Notes: generated by a model from the letters alone, not told the origin. A stretch of 13,846 bases of DNA from CAZAGD01 sp049699975 (GCA_049699975.1 JBNAWB010000091.1:1-13846); one strand, 5' to 3'. Counted from the first letter of the stretch, positions 6,409 to 13,267 are shown. Made by a program: numbers and translations.

Positions 6409-7281
6409 ATGGAATATGAAGGTATAGTCATTCGCCCACCAAGTGAAGCAGAAAGTTTGATCCTCCAGGTAACCTTGGGGTGCTCGCATAATAAATGCAC
6501 TTTTTGTCCTACTTATAAAGGGCGGAGATTCCGCATCAAAGATTTGGAGATTATAAAAAGGGAAATTGATGAAGTTGCTCCTTATGGACCATTTCGGAAA
6601 ATTTTCTTAGCCGATGGTGATGCTTTAATCATCCCGCAGCCTAAACTATTAACTATTCTGGAATACTTAAATGAAAAAATAAAAGGTCTGCGCCGAGTGG
6701 GGATTTATGGTAACGCTAAAAGCATCTTACGCAAATCCGTGGAGGAACTGCGGGCACTTAAGGAAAGAAAGTTGGGGATAATTTATTTGGGAGTAGAAAC
6801 AGGAGACGAGGCCCTGTTGCAGAGGGTGCATAAGGGAGTTTCCTACGCCCAAATGGTCGAGGCCGGTCGCAGAGTAAAGGAAGCAGGCATTACTCTCTCG
6901 GTAACTGTTTTATTAGGTTTGGGAGGAGTGGCCTCCAGACATCAACATGCCTTGGCCACAGCTAAGATTCTATCTGAGATCGATCCGGATTTTGCCAGCG
7001 CCTTAACTTTAATGGTTGTTCCCGGAACGCCTTTATATGAAGAAATGAAAGCCGGCCGTTTTGAACTTCCTTCTCCCTTCCAGTTAATTGAAGAGCTGGG
7101 AATTATTATGGCCAATGCCAATTTCACGCAGTGTTATTTTACTTCCAATCATGCCTCCAATTATTTGCCTATCAAAGCGCGCCTCCCGCGGGATAAAGAA
7201 ACAGTTGTCGATTTGATCCATAAAGTTGTTTCTGCTAATGATACCTCTCTATTGCGTCCGGAATATTTAAGGGGACTCTAA
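6409..7281 (+). CDS. Radical SAM protein with CX4CX2C cluster motif
   Basis: A 290-residue stand-alone radical SAM enzyme, cytoplasmic, expected to bind a [4Fe-4S] cluster and S-adenosylmethionine. The cluster-binding motif is LGCSHNKCTFC with C25, C30 and C33: four residues, not the usual three, separate the first two cysteines. After it come FRIKD, FLADGDAL (66-73, conserved loop), YLGVETGDEALLQ (126-138) and VTVLLGLGG (165-173), which together give the Elp3/MiaB-like TIM-barrel pattern. No B12-binding, TRAM or other accessory domain is present, nor the SPASM cysteines of peptide-modifying enzymes. I recall proteins with near-identical N-termini annotated only as 'radical SAM protein', so substrate is unknown. 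It is followed 74 bp later by menG, which has its own candidate promoter, so a shared pathway is not implied. Confidence 0.85.
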   Translation: MEYEGIVIRPPSEAESLILQVTLGCSHNKCTFCPTYKGRRFRIKDLEIIKREIDEVAPYGPFRKIFLADGDALIIPQPKLLTILEYLNEKIKGLRRVGIYGNAKSILRKSVEELRALKERKLGIIYLGVETGDEALLQRVHKGVSYAQMVEAGRRVKEAGITLSVTVLLGLGGVASRHQHALATAKILSEIDPDFASALTLMVVPGTPLYEEMKAGRFELPSPFQLIEELGIIMANANFTQCYFTSNHASNYLPIKARLPRDKETVVDLIHKVVSANDTSLLRPEYLRGL

Positions 7282-7299
7282 TTTTAGCGGACCCATAAA

Positions 7300-7329
7300 T
7301 TGGGATAATTTTATTCACCCCACTATAAA
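7300..7329 (+). promoter_or_regulatory. Putative sigma70-type promoter of menG
   Basis: TTGGGA (7300-7305) and TATAAA (7324-7329) are 18 bp apart, placing the transcription start near 7336 and a leader of about 20 nt before the menG ATG at 7356. No Shine-Dalgarno is present in that leader. Confidence 0.4.
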
Positions 7330-7355
7330 AATGTTGAAATTCATAAAAAATTTTC

Positions 7356-8069
7356 ATGGAAAATAAAGAAAAATTCGTCTGGAAACTCTTCAATACCATA
7401 GCTCCGAGCTATGACTTATTGAACACCCTTTTGAGTTTTGGGCATCATTTTTGGTGGAAGAAAAAGGCGGTAAAAATATTGGACCTAAAAGATGGAGAAA
7501 GAATTATCGACTTGTGCGGCGGAACTGGAGATTTGGCCATTTTAGCGGCTAAAGATATTCAGGGAAAAGGAAGAGTATTTTTGTATGACTTCAGCCGGCC
7601 TATGATGCTGAAGGGAAAGGAAAAAATAAAGAAAAAATTGAAGAATGTGGAAATATATTTTATTCAAGGGAATGCTACCGAAATTTCTTCGGGGCCCGAA
7701 AAATTCGATGCCGTCCTAATTGGCTTTGGCCTGCGTAATTTGGCTGATATGCAGAAAGGAATAGGAGAAATATATCGCGTACTTAAACCTGGTGGAAAAT
7801 TTGTCGCTCTTGAGTTTTCGCAGCCGCAGAAAAAATGGTTCAAGCTCATTTATGATTTGTATTCTTTTTATATTATCCCCTGGGTGGGCATGGTAATTAG
7901 CGGGTCGAAAGAAGCTTATATCTATCTACCCCTTTCCATTAAAGCTTTCCCCAAACCAGAAGAAATCAAAAATCTCTTGGAAGAAGTTGGTTTTGAAGAA
8001 GTAAATTATTATCCTCTAACTAAAGGTGTAGCGGTTGTTTATAGGGCAATTAAGCCGTCGTTCATTTAA
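7356..8069 (+). CDS. menG: UbiE/MenG-family methyltransferase (demethylmenaquinone methyltransferase)
   Basis: This enzyme transfers a methyl group from S-adenosylmethionine to demethylmenaquinone, the last step of menaquinone synthesis; UbiE homologues also act on ubiquinone precursors. The 237-residue length is typical. The first UbiE signature, YDLLNTLLSFGHHFWW, is at about 19-34 after FNTIAPS. SAM-binding motif I is IDLCGGTGDL (51-60), and the second signature, RVLKPGGKFVALEFSQP, lies near the middle. The assignment to menaquinone is an inference from the apparently anaerobic lifestyle; no other men or ubi gene lies in the window. The ATG has no Shine-Dalgarno and a short AT-rich leader. 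The gene converges on the alcohol dehydrogenase gene with 16 bp between stops. Confidence 0.85.
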   Translation: MENKEKFVWKLFNTIAPSYDLLNTLLSFGHHFWWKKKAVKILDLKDGERIIDLCGGTGDLAILAAKDIQGKGRVFLYDFSRPMMLKGKEKIKKKLKNVEIYFIQGNATEISSGPEKFDAVLIGFGLRNLADMQKGIGEIYRVLKPGGKFVALEFSQPQKKWFKLIYDLYSFYIIPWVGMVISGSKEAYIYLPLSIKAFPKPEEIKNLLEEVGFEEVNYYPLTKGVAVVYRAIKPSFI

Positions 8070-8080
8070 GCCAGGTTTAA

Positions 8081-8106
8081 CTTTATTAAAAAACTTTTTT
8101 ATAAAG
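8081..8106. terminator. AT-rich hairpin between convergent menG and alcohol dehydrogenase genes
   Basis: CTTTATTAAAAAA and TTTTTTATAAAG (8081-8106) pair as a 12-bp stem with one bulged base, overlapping the alcohol dehydrogenase stop codon. Its position between converging genes and its A and T runs fit a bidirectional terminator, but the stem has almost no GC and would be weak. Confidence 0.35.
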
Positions 8107-9249
8107 CTCGATAATTTCTTCCTGAGTAGCTTTTCGGGGATTGTTTCCTGGACTGCCGCTGGCCAAAGCGTCGGCAGCCATTTGGGCAACCACGTGGTTG
8201 AATTTCTTTTCATCCACTCCCAATTCTCGTAAGGAAGGGATTTTTAAATCAGCATTCAATCTTTTAAGGGCTTTGGCCGCTAAATAAGCGGCATCCAATG
8301 TTGAGCGGCCCTCTGTTATTTCACCCATGGCCTTAGCAATATCGGCATATCTTTGGGGGTGCCCGGGAATGCTAAATTCCATTACGATGGGTAAGAGTAT
8401 AGCATTGGAAATGCCATGAGGGATATGGAAATAGGCTCCAATAGGCCGAGCCATTCCGTGGACGAGAGCTACGGAAGAATTAGAGAAGGCTATTCCTGCT
8501 TCCAGGGCTCCTATCATCATATTTTTTCTGGCTTCCAGATTATCTCCGTTGGCCCAGGCTTGGCGCAAATTTCCCGAGATGAGTTTAATAGCATCCAGAG
8601 CCAAAGGGTCGCTCAATGGTTGGGCTTTAAGCGAAACATAAGCTTCAATAGCATGGGTTAGAGCGTCGATACCGGTCGCCGCCGTAATTTGGGGAGGCAT
8701 TTGAATAGTCAACGTTGGATCAAGCAAGGCTAAGCGAGGAATAAGATAAGGGCTGGCGATGAGCATTTTTACATCACGGGAGGTATCAGTAATGATCGTA
8801 AATTGCGTAACTTCACTGCCAGTGCCTGCTGTAGTAGGTATGGCGACTAACGGAGGGCCAGGTTTAGGAATTTTATTAGCGCCCATGTAATCGCTTATTT
8901 TTCCGCCATTGCTAAAAAGGATGGCGATGGCTTTGGCGGCATCAATGGGGCTACCTCCCCCAACCGCTATTAAAAAATCAGTCTGGCTGTCTTTAAAAGC
9001 TCTTAGCCCTTCTTCCACATGTTCAGTCGTTGGCTCAGTATTTACCTGATTATAGACAGCATATGAAATACCAGAACTCTCGAGGGATTTTTTAACCTCT
9101 TCTAAGAGACCTATCTTCTCTAAATTATGATCAGTGACTAAGAGAGCTTTTCCGCCCAAACTTTTTGCCAAAGCGCCTACTTCTTTAACTGACCCAATCC
9201 CAGTAATAATTAATTGGGGAACTTTAAATTGATAGATAGAAACTCTCAT
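8086..9249 (-). CDS. Iron-containing alcohol dehydrogenase (group III)
   Basis: An NAD(P)-dependent dehydrogenase interconverting an alcohol and its aldehyde or ketone, 387 residues, the usual length of the FucO/AdhB family. The dinucleotide-binding GGGSPIDAAK lies at 97-106 and PTTAGTGSEVT at 138-148. The four iron ligands are all in place: D195 and H199 (GIDALTHAIEAY), H264 (VHGMARP) and H278 (HIPHG), aligning with the known FucO ligands. It lacks the aldehyde-dehydrogenase half of AdhE. I place the start at 9249 because a strong AGGAGGAGG ends five bases before that ATG; the in-frame ATG at 9276 lies above this ribosome-binding site. The physiological alcohol cannot be read from the sequence. 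It stands alone, with a candidate promoter at 9281-9309 and a repeat-rich gap upstream. Confidence 0.92.
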   Translation of the reverse strand: MRVSIYQFKVPQLIITGIGSVKEVGALAKSLGGKALLVTDHNLEKIGLLEEVKKSLESSGISYAVYNQVNTEPTTEHVEEGLRAFKDSQTDFLIAVGGGSPIDAAKAIAILFSNGGKISDYMGANKIPKPGPPLVAIPTTAGTGSEVTQFTIITDTSRDVKMLIASPYLIPRLALLDPTLTIQMPPQITAATGIDALTHAIEAYVSLKAQPLSDPLALDAIKLISGNLRQAWANGDNLEARKNMMIGALEAGIAFSNSSVALVHGMARPIGAYFHIPHGISNAILLPIVMEFSIPGHPQRYADIAKAMGEITEGRSTLDAAYLAAKALKRLNADLKIPSLRELGVDEKKFNHVVAQMAADALASGSPGNNPRKATQEEIIELYKKVF

Positions 9250-9280
9250 TTTAGCCTCCTCCTGATTTTTTTCCATTTTT

Positions 9281-9309
9281 CATATACCAAAAATCTTATA
9301 CGGAAACAA
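9281..9309 (-). promoter_or_regulatory. Putative promoter of the iron-containing alcohol dehydrogenase gene
   Basis: On the minus strand TTGTTT (9304-9309) and TATATG (9281-9286) are 17 bp apart. Transcription would start near 9274, giving a short leader that carries the strong ribosome-binding site. Both hexamers are imperfect. Confidence 0.35.
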
Positions 9310-9320
9310 GGATTAACATA

Positions 9321-9351
9321 AATTGGGGTCAGGTCTTGTATTTTAACATTT
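9321..9351 (+). repeat. Motif resembling ends of REP-associated (IS200-like) transposase loci
   Basis: The stretch beginning AATTGGGGTCAGGTCTTG and ending ATTTTAACATTT matches, from memory, a short motif repeatedly seen beside IS200-like/REP-associated tyrosine transposase genes in many uncultured and deltaproteobacterial genomes. No transposase gene remains nearby, so this would be a solo remnant. Confidence 0.4.
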
Positions 9352-9385
9352 CTTCCCTACCAAACTTTAGAAAACAAGGGAAACT

Positions 9386-9527
9386 ATGGGACGCAAATGA
9401 AAAAAGCAGGGGGCTCGGAGCAGAGAGCATGGCGAAGAGGGAAAAGCGTAGCGCATGGCGCAAAGGGCAAAGCGAACTACAAAAAAATTTTAATGGGACG
9501 CAGATGAACGCAGATAAATGCAAATAA
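9386..9527 (+). repeat. Nested short direct repeats (16-, 22- and 10-bp units)
   Basis: ATGGGACGCAAATGAA (9386-9401) recurs as ATGGGACGCAGATGAA (9493-9508), 15 of 16 identical. Between them two 22-bp units beginning GCATGGCG and ending AAAGCG (9427-9448 and 9453-9474) match at 19 positions with a 26-bp period. The second flank runs into a 10-bp tandem: ACGCAGATGA, ACGCAGATAA, ATGCAAATAA (9498-9527). Open frames here on both strands are low-complexity by-products of the repeats. Confidence 0.7.
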
Positions 9528-9658
9528 AACTACCTTATAATTTTTTAAAAATATGGTTCTTCTCCAATTTAGTTGCTAAAATTTGCCGAAAAATATAATG
9601 CCTAATTCAAAAAGGAGCTGAAATTTATATTACCTCAAGAATACCGCCCCATCACTCC

Positions 9659-9694
9659 TGCCCCGTGGAGGATTAAAACTTACTCCCCAGGGCA
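9659..9694. repeat. Imperfect stem-loop
   Basis: TGCCCCGTGGAG (9659-9670) and CTCCCCAGGGCA (9683-9694) can pair at 10 of 12 positions around a 12-base AT-rich loop. No T-run follows, and the nearest gene on either side is over 300 bp away, so it is not an obvious terminator. It could be part of the adjoining repeat cluster. Confidence 0.35.
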
Positions 9695-9716
9695 AGTCCT
9701 CTCCCTAACAAGATTT

Positions 9717-9829
9717 GGTCATAATGTCATCGCGAGGGAGCGTAGCGACCGTGGCGATCTCGAAAAAGCTTGAAATTAAAGAGATGGCCACGCTCCCCTG
9801 TAGCAAGTGCGGGGTCGCTCACCATGACC
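9717..9829. repeat. Palindromic REP/MITE-like element, copy A
   Basis: A 113-bp element bounded by GGTCAT and its complement ATGACC. The left arm (9717-9762) contains GTCATCGCGAG, GAGCG and GTGGCGATCTC; the right arm (9781-9829), read in reverse complement, contains GAGCGACCCCGCACTTG, GGGGAGCG and GTGGCCATCTC. The arms flank an 18-bp spacer, so two related units face each other as in a BIME. A related unit occurs at the window end (13792-13846). It does not encode protein. Confidence 0.75.
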
Positions 9830-10008
9830 AGAAAGAGGGTGCGAGACAGTCACTGGATGAGGGGTGCGCAAAATAAACTAATAATATCAATAGATTTTTA
9901 AATTTTATATTTAGTATAAGACAACTAAATTGAAGAAGATCCTTATTTTTAAAGTAGCCAGAAATTTTTATTTGTGGTAGAGATTTATTTGAAAAAAAGG
10001 GGTGAAAA

Positions 10009-10587
10009 ATGCACTTGGCCACCCATTTAATGTTGGGCTGGACAGTTGCCAACATTAAGTATCTGGAGAGAAGGGATCGGGGACTGGTCACTCTGGGAGG
10101 AATTATTCCGGATGTGGATTTCGTAGGGCTTTTTATTGGTTTAATTTTTAAAGATAAAGATTGGGCATTGCACTGGCATACCCAATACCACCATGTCCTG
10201 GCGCACAATTTTTTCTTTGCCCTCTTAATTTCTATGGGTACATTTCTTATAGCTCGGCAGCATATTCTAACTGCTATCCTTTCTTTTTTCAGCTTCCATC
10301 TGCATATCCTGGGTGATCTTGTCGGATCGAGAGGCCCAGATGGTTACCAATGGCCGATCAATTACCTTTTCCCTTTTTCAGATTCCTATCAACTAACTTG
10401 GAGCGGGCAATGGCCGTTAAATGCTTGGCCAAATATATTTATAACTATAATTCTTTTATTTTGGACAATTTATTTGGCATGGAAAAGGGGATATTCGCCG
10501 ATTGAATTTATATCGGCATCGGCTGATAGAAATTTTGTAGAAGCGCTGCGAAAAAGGTTTGGGCAACCGGAGTACAAAAGAACGTAA
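10009..10587 (+). CDS. DUF457/YdjM-type membrane-bound metal-dependent hydrolase
   Basis: A 192-residue integral membrane protein of the LexA-binding/putative metal-dependent hydrolase family (DUF457). The metal-site pattern is visible: N-terminal MHLATH (H2, H6), PDVD (34-37), HHVLAHN (61-67) and HLHILGDLVGSRG (97-109). Hydrophobic helices lie around 25-47, 67-95 and 142-157. The family is annotated as a hydrolase from motif resemblance, with substrate unknown. The start is supported by AAGGGGTG five bases upstream. The stop codon sits inside a 7-bp tandem repeat (from 10583), which continues past the gene; the last residues (PEYKRT) may therefore be repeat-derived. The flavoprotein gene follows 64 bp later on the same strand; co-transcription is possible. 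Confidence 0.72.
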   Translation: MHLATHLMLGWTVANIKYLERRDRGLVTLGGIIPDVDFVGLFIGLIFKDKDWALHWHTQYHHVLAHNFFFALLISMGTFLIARQHILTAILSFFSFHLHILGDLVGSRGPDGYQWPINYLFPFSDSYQLTWSGQWPLNAWPNIFITIILLFWTIYLAWKRGYSPIEFISASADRNFVEALRKRFGQPEYKRT

Positions 10588-10610
10588 GGCGTAAGGCGCG
10601 AGGGCGTGCG
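10583..10610 (+). repeat. 7-bp tandem repeat overlapping a stop codon
   Basis: CGTAAGG occurs twice in tandem (10583-10589, 10590-10596) followed by the variant CGCGAGG (10597-10603) and GCGTGCGG. The first unit supplies the TAA stop of the DUF457-type gene. Confidence 0.6.
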
Positions 10611-10651
10611 GGGGATTAAAGAGTAAAAGAATAATCAGCAGGAGGAAGCAA

Positions 10652-12586
10652 ATGTCTCTCTTAGCAAATTTATTTTCTCCCCTAAAGATAAAATCAATGG
10701 AACTGGCCAATCGGGCGGTGATGGCTCCTATGGGGACGAATTTGGGTAATGAAGATGGTACCGTAAGTGAAGCGAATATTGCTTATTTGCGCCGACGGGC
10801 TCAAGGTGGACCAGGGTTGATTATTACGGAGGTGACCTCTGTTCACCCATCGGGATCGGCCATTAATAAGGAATTAGCCGCTTATGATGATGGGTTTATT
10901 CCTGGACTTAAAAGGCTGGCCGAAGTAGCTCATGCCTGCGGATGCAAAATTGCTCTGCAACTTCACCATGCGGGTAGAGAAAGCCTCTTCTTATTAAAAC
11001 AAGGCAAGGCTATGGCGCCTTCGCCAATCCGCAGTTTAGTTTTTGGGCTTACCCCGCGAGAGATGACTAAAGAGGATATAAAAGAAATCATTGCGGCTTT
11101 CGGGGCAGCAGCCTGGCGGGCCAAACAAGCTGGGTTCGATGCCGTGGAAATCCATGGGGCTCATGGGTATTTGTTAACCCAATTTCTTTCGCCTTTGACT
11201 AACCAACGGCAGGATGAATATGGGGGCAGTTTAGCAAATCGCGCCCGCTTCCTAATCGAAGTTATTGAAGAAGTACGCCGAAGAGTAGGGGAAGATTTTC
11301 CTGTTTCTCTGCGACTCTCTATAGAAGAATTTATAAAAGGCGGATACACTGTTGAAGAAATACAGAAAGTAGTTCCCGATTTTGTAACCGCTGGGGTAGA
11401 TATAATCCATGCCTCGATAGGAACTCATGGCAGTCCAGCAGGTATTACCAGTGCCCCCGCAGAATACGAACCTGGATTCAATACTTGGCGCGCGCGAAAG
11501 ATAAAAGAAGTGGTCGAGGTGCCCGTTATAGCCGTGGGCAGATTCACCGATCCCTTTTTAGCTGATGAAGTAATTGAACGACAAGAAGCGGATTTGGTAG
11601 CTTTTGGTAGGCAATTCTTAGCTGACCCAGATTTTTTAGTCAAAGCCCGAGAAGGGAGAGCAGAAGAAATTTGCAAATGCATTGCTTGTAATCAAGGATG
11701 CATTGAGCGGCTGCTCTTAGGCGAAGGGACGATTCGTTGTGCTCTAAATCCGGAAACTGGTCAAGAAATTATTTACCCCCGCAGTCCGGCCCAAAAGGGA
11801 CAGAGAGTTTGGATTATAGGGGGAGGGCCTGCCGGGCTAACGGCCGCGAATGAGGCTGCCCGCCTCGGGCACCAAGTAACCCTGTTTGAAAAAGAAAAGG
11901 AGTTAGGAGGCCAGTTGCGTTATGCGAGTAAGCCGCCTTTTAAAGAAATATATACAGAGTGGATTAAATGGCTTATTTCCGCCGTTCAGAAAAAAGGGGT
12001 AAATATTAAATTAAATATAGCTGTGACCGAATCTTTAATAGAACAAGAAAAACCAGATGCGGTGGTGATCGCCTGGGGAGGCGAGAAGATAATTCCCCAA
12101 ATTCCAGGGATTGAACGACCTATTGTCTGTGATGCTTGGCAAATACTGGCGGGTGAGGTAAAACCAGGAGCGCAGATCGTGGTCATCGGTGGCGGGTTAA
12201 TCGGCATGGAGACGGCCGACTTTTTAACTCAGAAAGGCGCAAAAATAACTATAATCGAAGCTTTAAAAAGGTCGCCTGTTCTTAAGATTACTTCTCATGG
12301 TTACATGCTGCACAAGAGACTTAAAGAAAATCAAGTCGATTTTCTCTTTAACGCCACGGTGAAGGAAATCGGGGAGGATTACATAGTTGTCGCCATAGAA
12401 GGCCATGAAAAAATTTTGGCCCCTGTAGATCAAGTAGTCATAGCCGTAGGCTTGAAGACAAGAGATGGCCTGCAGGAATTTTTAAAAGCGCGGGGATACC
12501 GGTATTTTGTGGTTGGAGATGCGCTACAGCCGCGGCGCATTATTGAAGCCACAGAGGAAGGAGCCAAAGCTGCCTGGAGATTGTAA
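10652..12586 (+). CDS. Old Yellow Enzyme/2,4-dienoyl-CoA reductase-type iron-sulfur flavoprotein (FadH/BaiCD-like)
   Basis: A 644-residue NAD(P)H-dependent ene-reductase of the two-domain family that includes 2,4-dienoyl-CoA reductase, trimethylamine dehydrogenase and bile-acid BaiCD. The N-terminal FMN TIM barrel (about 1-335) shows APMGTN (25-30), the active-site EIHGAHGYLL (166-175) with H168, H171 and Y173, DEYGGS (188-193) and GRQFLADP near 319-326. A [4Fe-4S] site follows: C343, C346, C350 and C363 in CIACNQGC...C. The C-terminal half has two Rossmann motifs, IIGGGPAGL (388-396) and VVIGGGLIGME further on, for FAD and NAD(P)H. The end, VVGDALQPRRI...ATEEGAKAA, is typical. The HGAHGYL form is closer to BaiCD-like reductases than to E. 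coli FadH, so the substrate is open. A strong AGGAGGA supports the start. Probably cytoplasmic. Confidence 0.9.
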   Translation: MSLLANLFSPLKIKSMELANRAVMAPMGTNLGNEDGTVSEANIAYLRRRAQGGPGLIITEVTSVHPSGSAINKELAAYDDGFIPGLKRLAEVAHACGCKIALQLHHAGRESLFLLKQGKAMAPSPIRSLVFGLTPREMTKEDIKEIIAAFGAAAWRAKQAGFDAVEIHGAHGYLLTQFLSPLTNQRQDEYGGSLANRARFLIEVIEEVRRRVGEDFPVSLRLSIEEFIKGGYTVEEIQKVVPDFVTAGVDIIHASIGTHGSPAGITSAPAEYEPGFNTWRARKIKEVVEVPVIAVGRFTDPFLADEVIERQEADLVAFGRQFLADPDFLVKAREGRAEEICKCIACNQGCIERLLLGEGTIRCALNPETGQEIIYPRSPAQKGQRVWIIGGGPAGLTAANEAARLGHQVTLFEKEKELGGQLRYASKPPFKEIYTEWIKWLISAVQKKGVNIKLNIAVTESLIEQEKPDAVVIAWGGEKIIPQIPGIERPIVCDAWQILAGEVKPGAQIVVIGGGLIGMETADFLTQKGAKITIIEALKRSPVLKITSHGYMLHKRLKENQVDFLFNATVKEIGEDYIVVAIEGHEKILAPVDQVVIAVGLKTRDGLQEFLKARGYRYFVVGDALQPRRIIEATEEGAKAAWRL

Positions 12587-12597
12587 AATAATAGTAG

Positions 12598-12623
12598 CCA
12601 CAGAGCCCACAGAGGCCACAGAG
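12598..12623 (+). repeat. Three 9-bp-spaced CCACAGAG repeats
   Basis: CCACAGAG occurs at 12598, 12607 and 12616, exactly 9 bp apart, just after the flavoprotein stop. Such CACAGAG tandems are, from memory, common dispersed intergenic repeats in several bacterial phyla. The repeats encode nothing recognisable. Confidence 0.6.
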
Positions 12624-12730
12624 AAAATTAAAAAGTTATGTAAAAGAAATGCAGAAAGGCAAATTATTATTAAGCATTTACCATAGCTAAGGTTGGATAA
12701 TTTTACGCTAAACAATCTCTGCGGGCGCCG

Positions 12731-12748
12731 CCAAAAATAAATTTTTGG
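12731..12748. repeat. Perfect short inverted repeat upstream of the TrmO-like gene
   Basis: CCAAAAAT and ATTTTTGG are separated by AA (12731-12748), centred about 65 bp before the TrmO-like ATG. It could be an operator or the stem of a weak hairpin; a GC-rich GCGGGCGCCGCC precedes it. The rest of the 218-bp gap shows no convincing promoter. Confidence 0.4.
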
Positions 12749-12804
12749 TTGGGACTTCTGCTGAGTTGTGATCTCTGGGGGCTATGGGGCTTGGAAAGGA
12801 AAAA

Positions 12805-13254
12805 ATGAATTTTAGGCCGATTGGAATAGTTAAATCAGCCGTCAAAGAGCAAATCGATCAAGGCTGGGGAAGAGTGGTTTCTCATATTGTCCTCGAAAAG
12901 GAGTATGCCGCAGGTTTGCAGGGGCTCAAAAAATTTTCGCACATCTTAGTCATATTTTACATGCATGAGGCTAAGTTTAATCCCCATACCGACCTTGTTC
13001 GCCGACCTCAAGGGCGAAAAGACATGCCCAAATTGGGAATATTCGCCCAGCGGGCTAAACATCGGCCTAATCCGATCGGCATAACGGCTGTTGAACTTAT
13101 AGGAATTAGAAAAAATGTGCTACGGGTGAAAGGTCTCGATGCCATAGAGGGAACGCCTGTGCTCGATATTAAACCTTACTTTCCCCAATTCGATCGCATC
13201 AGCCATCCTCTTGTGCCGCCATGGGTCAAGAGATTGATGAAAAATTATTTTTGA
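12805..13254 (+). CDS. TsaA/TrmO-like tRNA (N6-threonylcarbamoyladenosine-37)-N6-methyltransferase
   Basis: TrmO (TsaA/YaeB/VirR family) adds a methyl group from S-adenosylmethionine to the t6A base at position 37 of certain tRNAs. The protein shows the family landmarks: PIGIVKS at the N-terminus, the LKKFSHILVIFYMHEA strand region, the signature GIFAQRAKHRPNPIGITAVEL and the EGTPVLDIKPYFPQFD motif. It is 149 residues, i.e. the single beta-barrel domain without the C-terminal extension of E. coli TrmO, as in archaeal and many short bacterial members; those are less well characterised. I choose the ATG at 12805 because AAAGGA lies four bases upstream and PIGIVKS is normally near the start; an in-frame ATG at 12784 would add seven residues. 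The YhcH-like gene begins 13 nt after the stop, suggesting one operon. Confidence 0.82.
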   Translation: MNFRPIGIVKSAVKEQIDQGWGRVVSHIVLEKEYAAGLQGLKKFSHILVIFYMHEAKFNPHTDLVRRPQGRKDMPKLGIFAQRAKHRPNPIGITAVELIGIRKNVLRVKGLDAIEGTPVLDIKPYFPQFDRISHPLVPPWVKRLMKNYF

Positions 13255-13267
13255 AGAGGAGGAGAGA

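Larger units (their letters stand above)
9250..10008. other. Gene-free, repeat-rich interval
   Basis: No credible gene is present here. From left to right it holds the alcohol dehydrogenase leader and promoter, a transposase-end-like motif (9321), nested direct repeats (9386-9527), an unremarkable stretch (9528-9658), a stem-loop (9659), the palindromic element (9717-9829), two GGGTGCG copies (9837 and 9863), and an AT-rich leader (9870-10008) in front of the DUF457-type gene. I see no convincing promoter in that leader. Confidence 0.7.

Noticed and set aside
9329..9527. Open frames of about 63 residues on both strands in the repeat island
   Set aside because: Their sequence follows the short DNA repeats (for example the minus-strand CPLRHALRF-type stretch), they have no ribosome-binding site and no recognisable domain.
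9386..9527. Considered as a CRISPR array
   Set aside because: Units are too short and too close, spacers are only 4 bp, and no cas genes are present.
9909..9930. ATTTAG/CTAAAT inverted repeat around a TATAAG, considered as an operator-promoter for the DUF457-type gene
   Set aside because: Arms are six bases in a very AT-rich stretch and no -35 is found at proper spacing; too likely by chance.
9819..10208. 129-codon minus-strand open frame covering the start of the DUF457-type gene
   Set aside because: It begins inside the hydrolase motifs of the plus-strand gene and ends in the palindromic repeat; no support for coding.
12549..12556. A further CCACAGAG inside the flavoprotein gene, 49 bp before the tandem array
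   Set aside because: It encodes part of the conserved ATEEG motif of this enzyme family, so protein constraint explains it; it is out of the 9-bp register.
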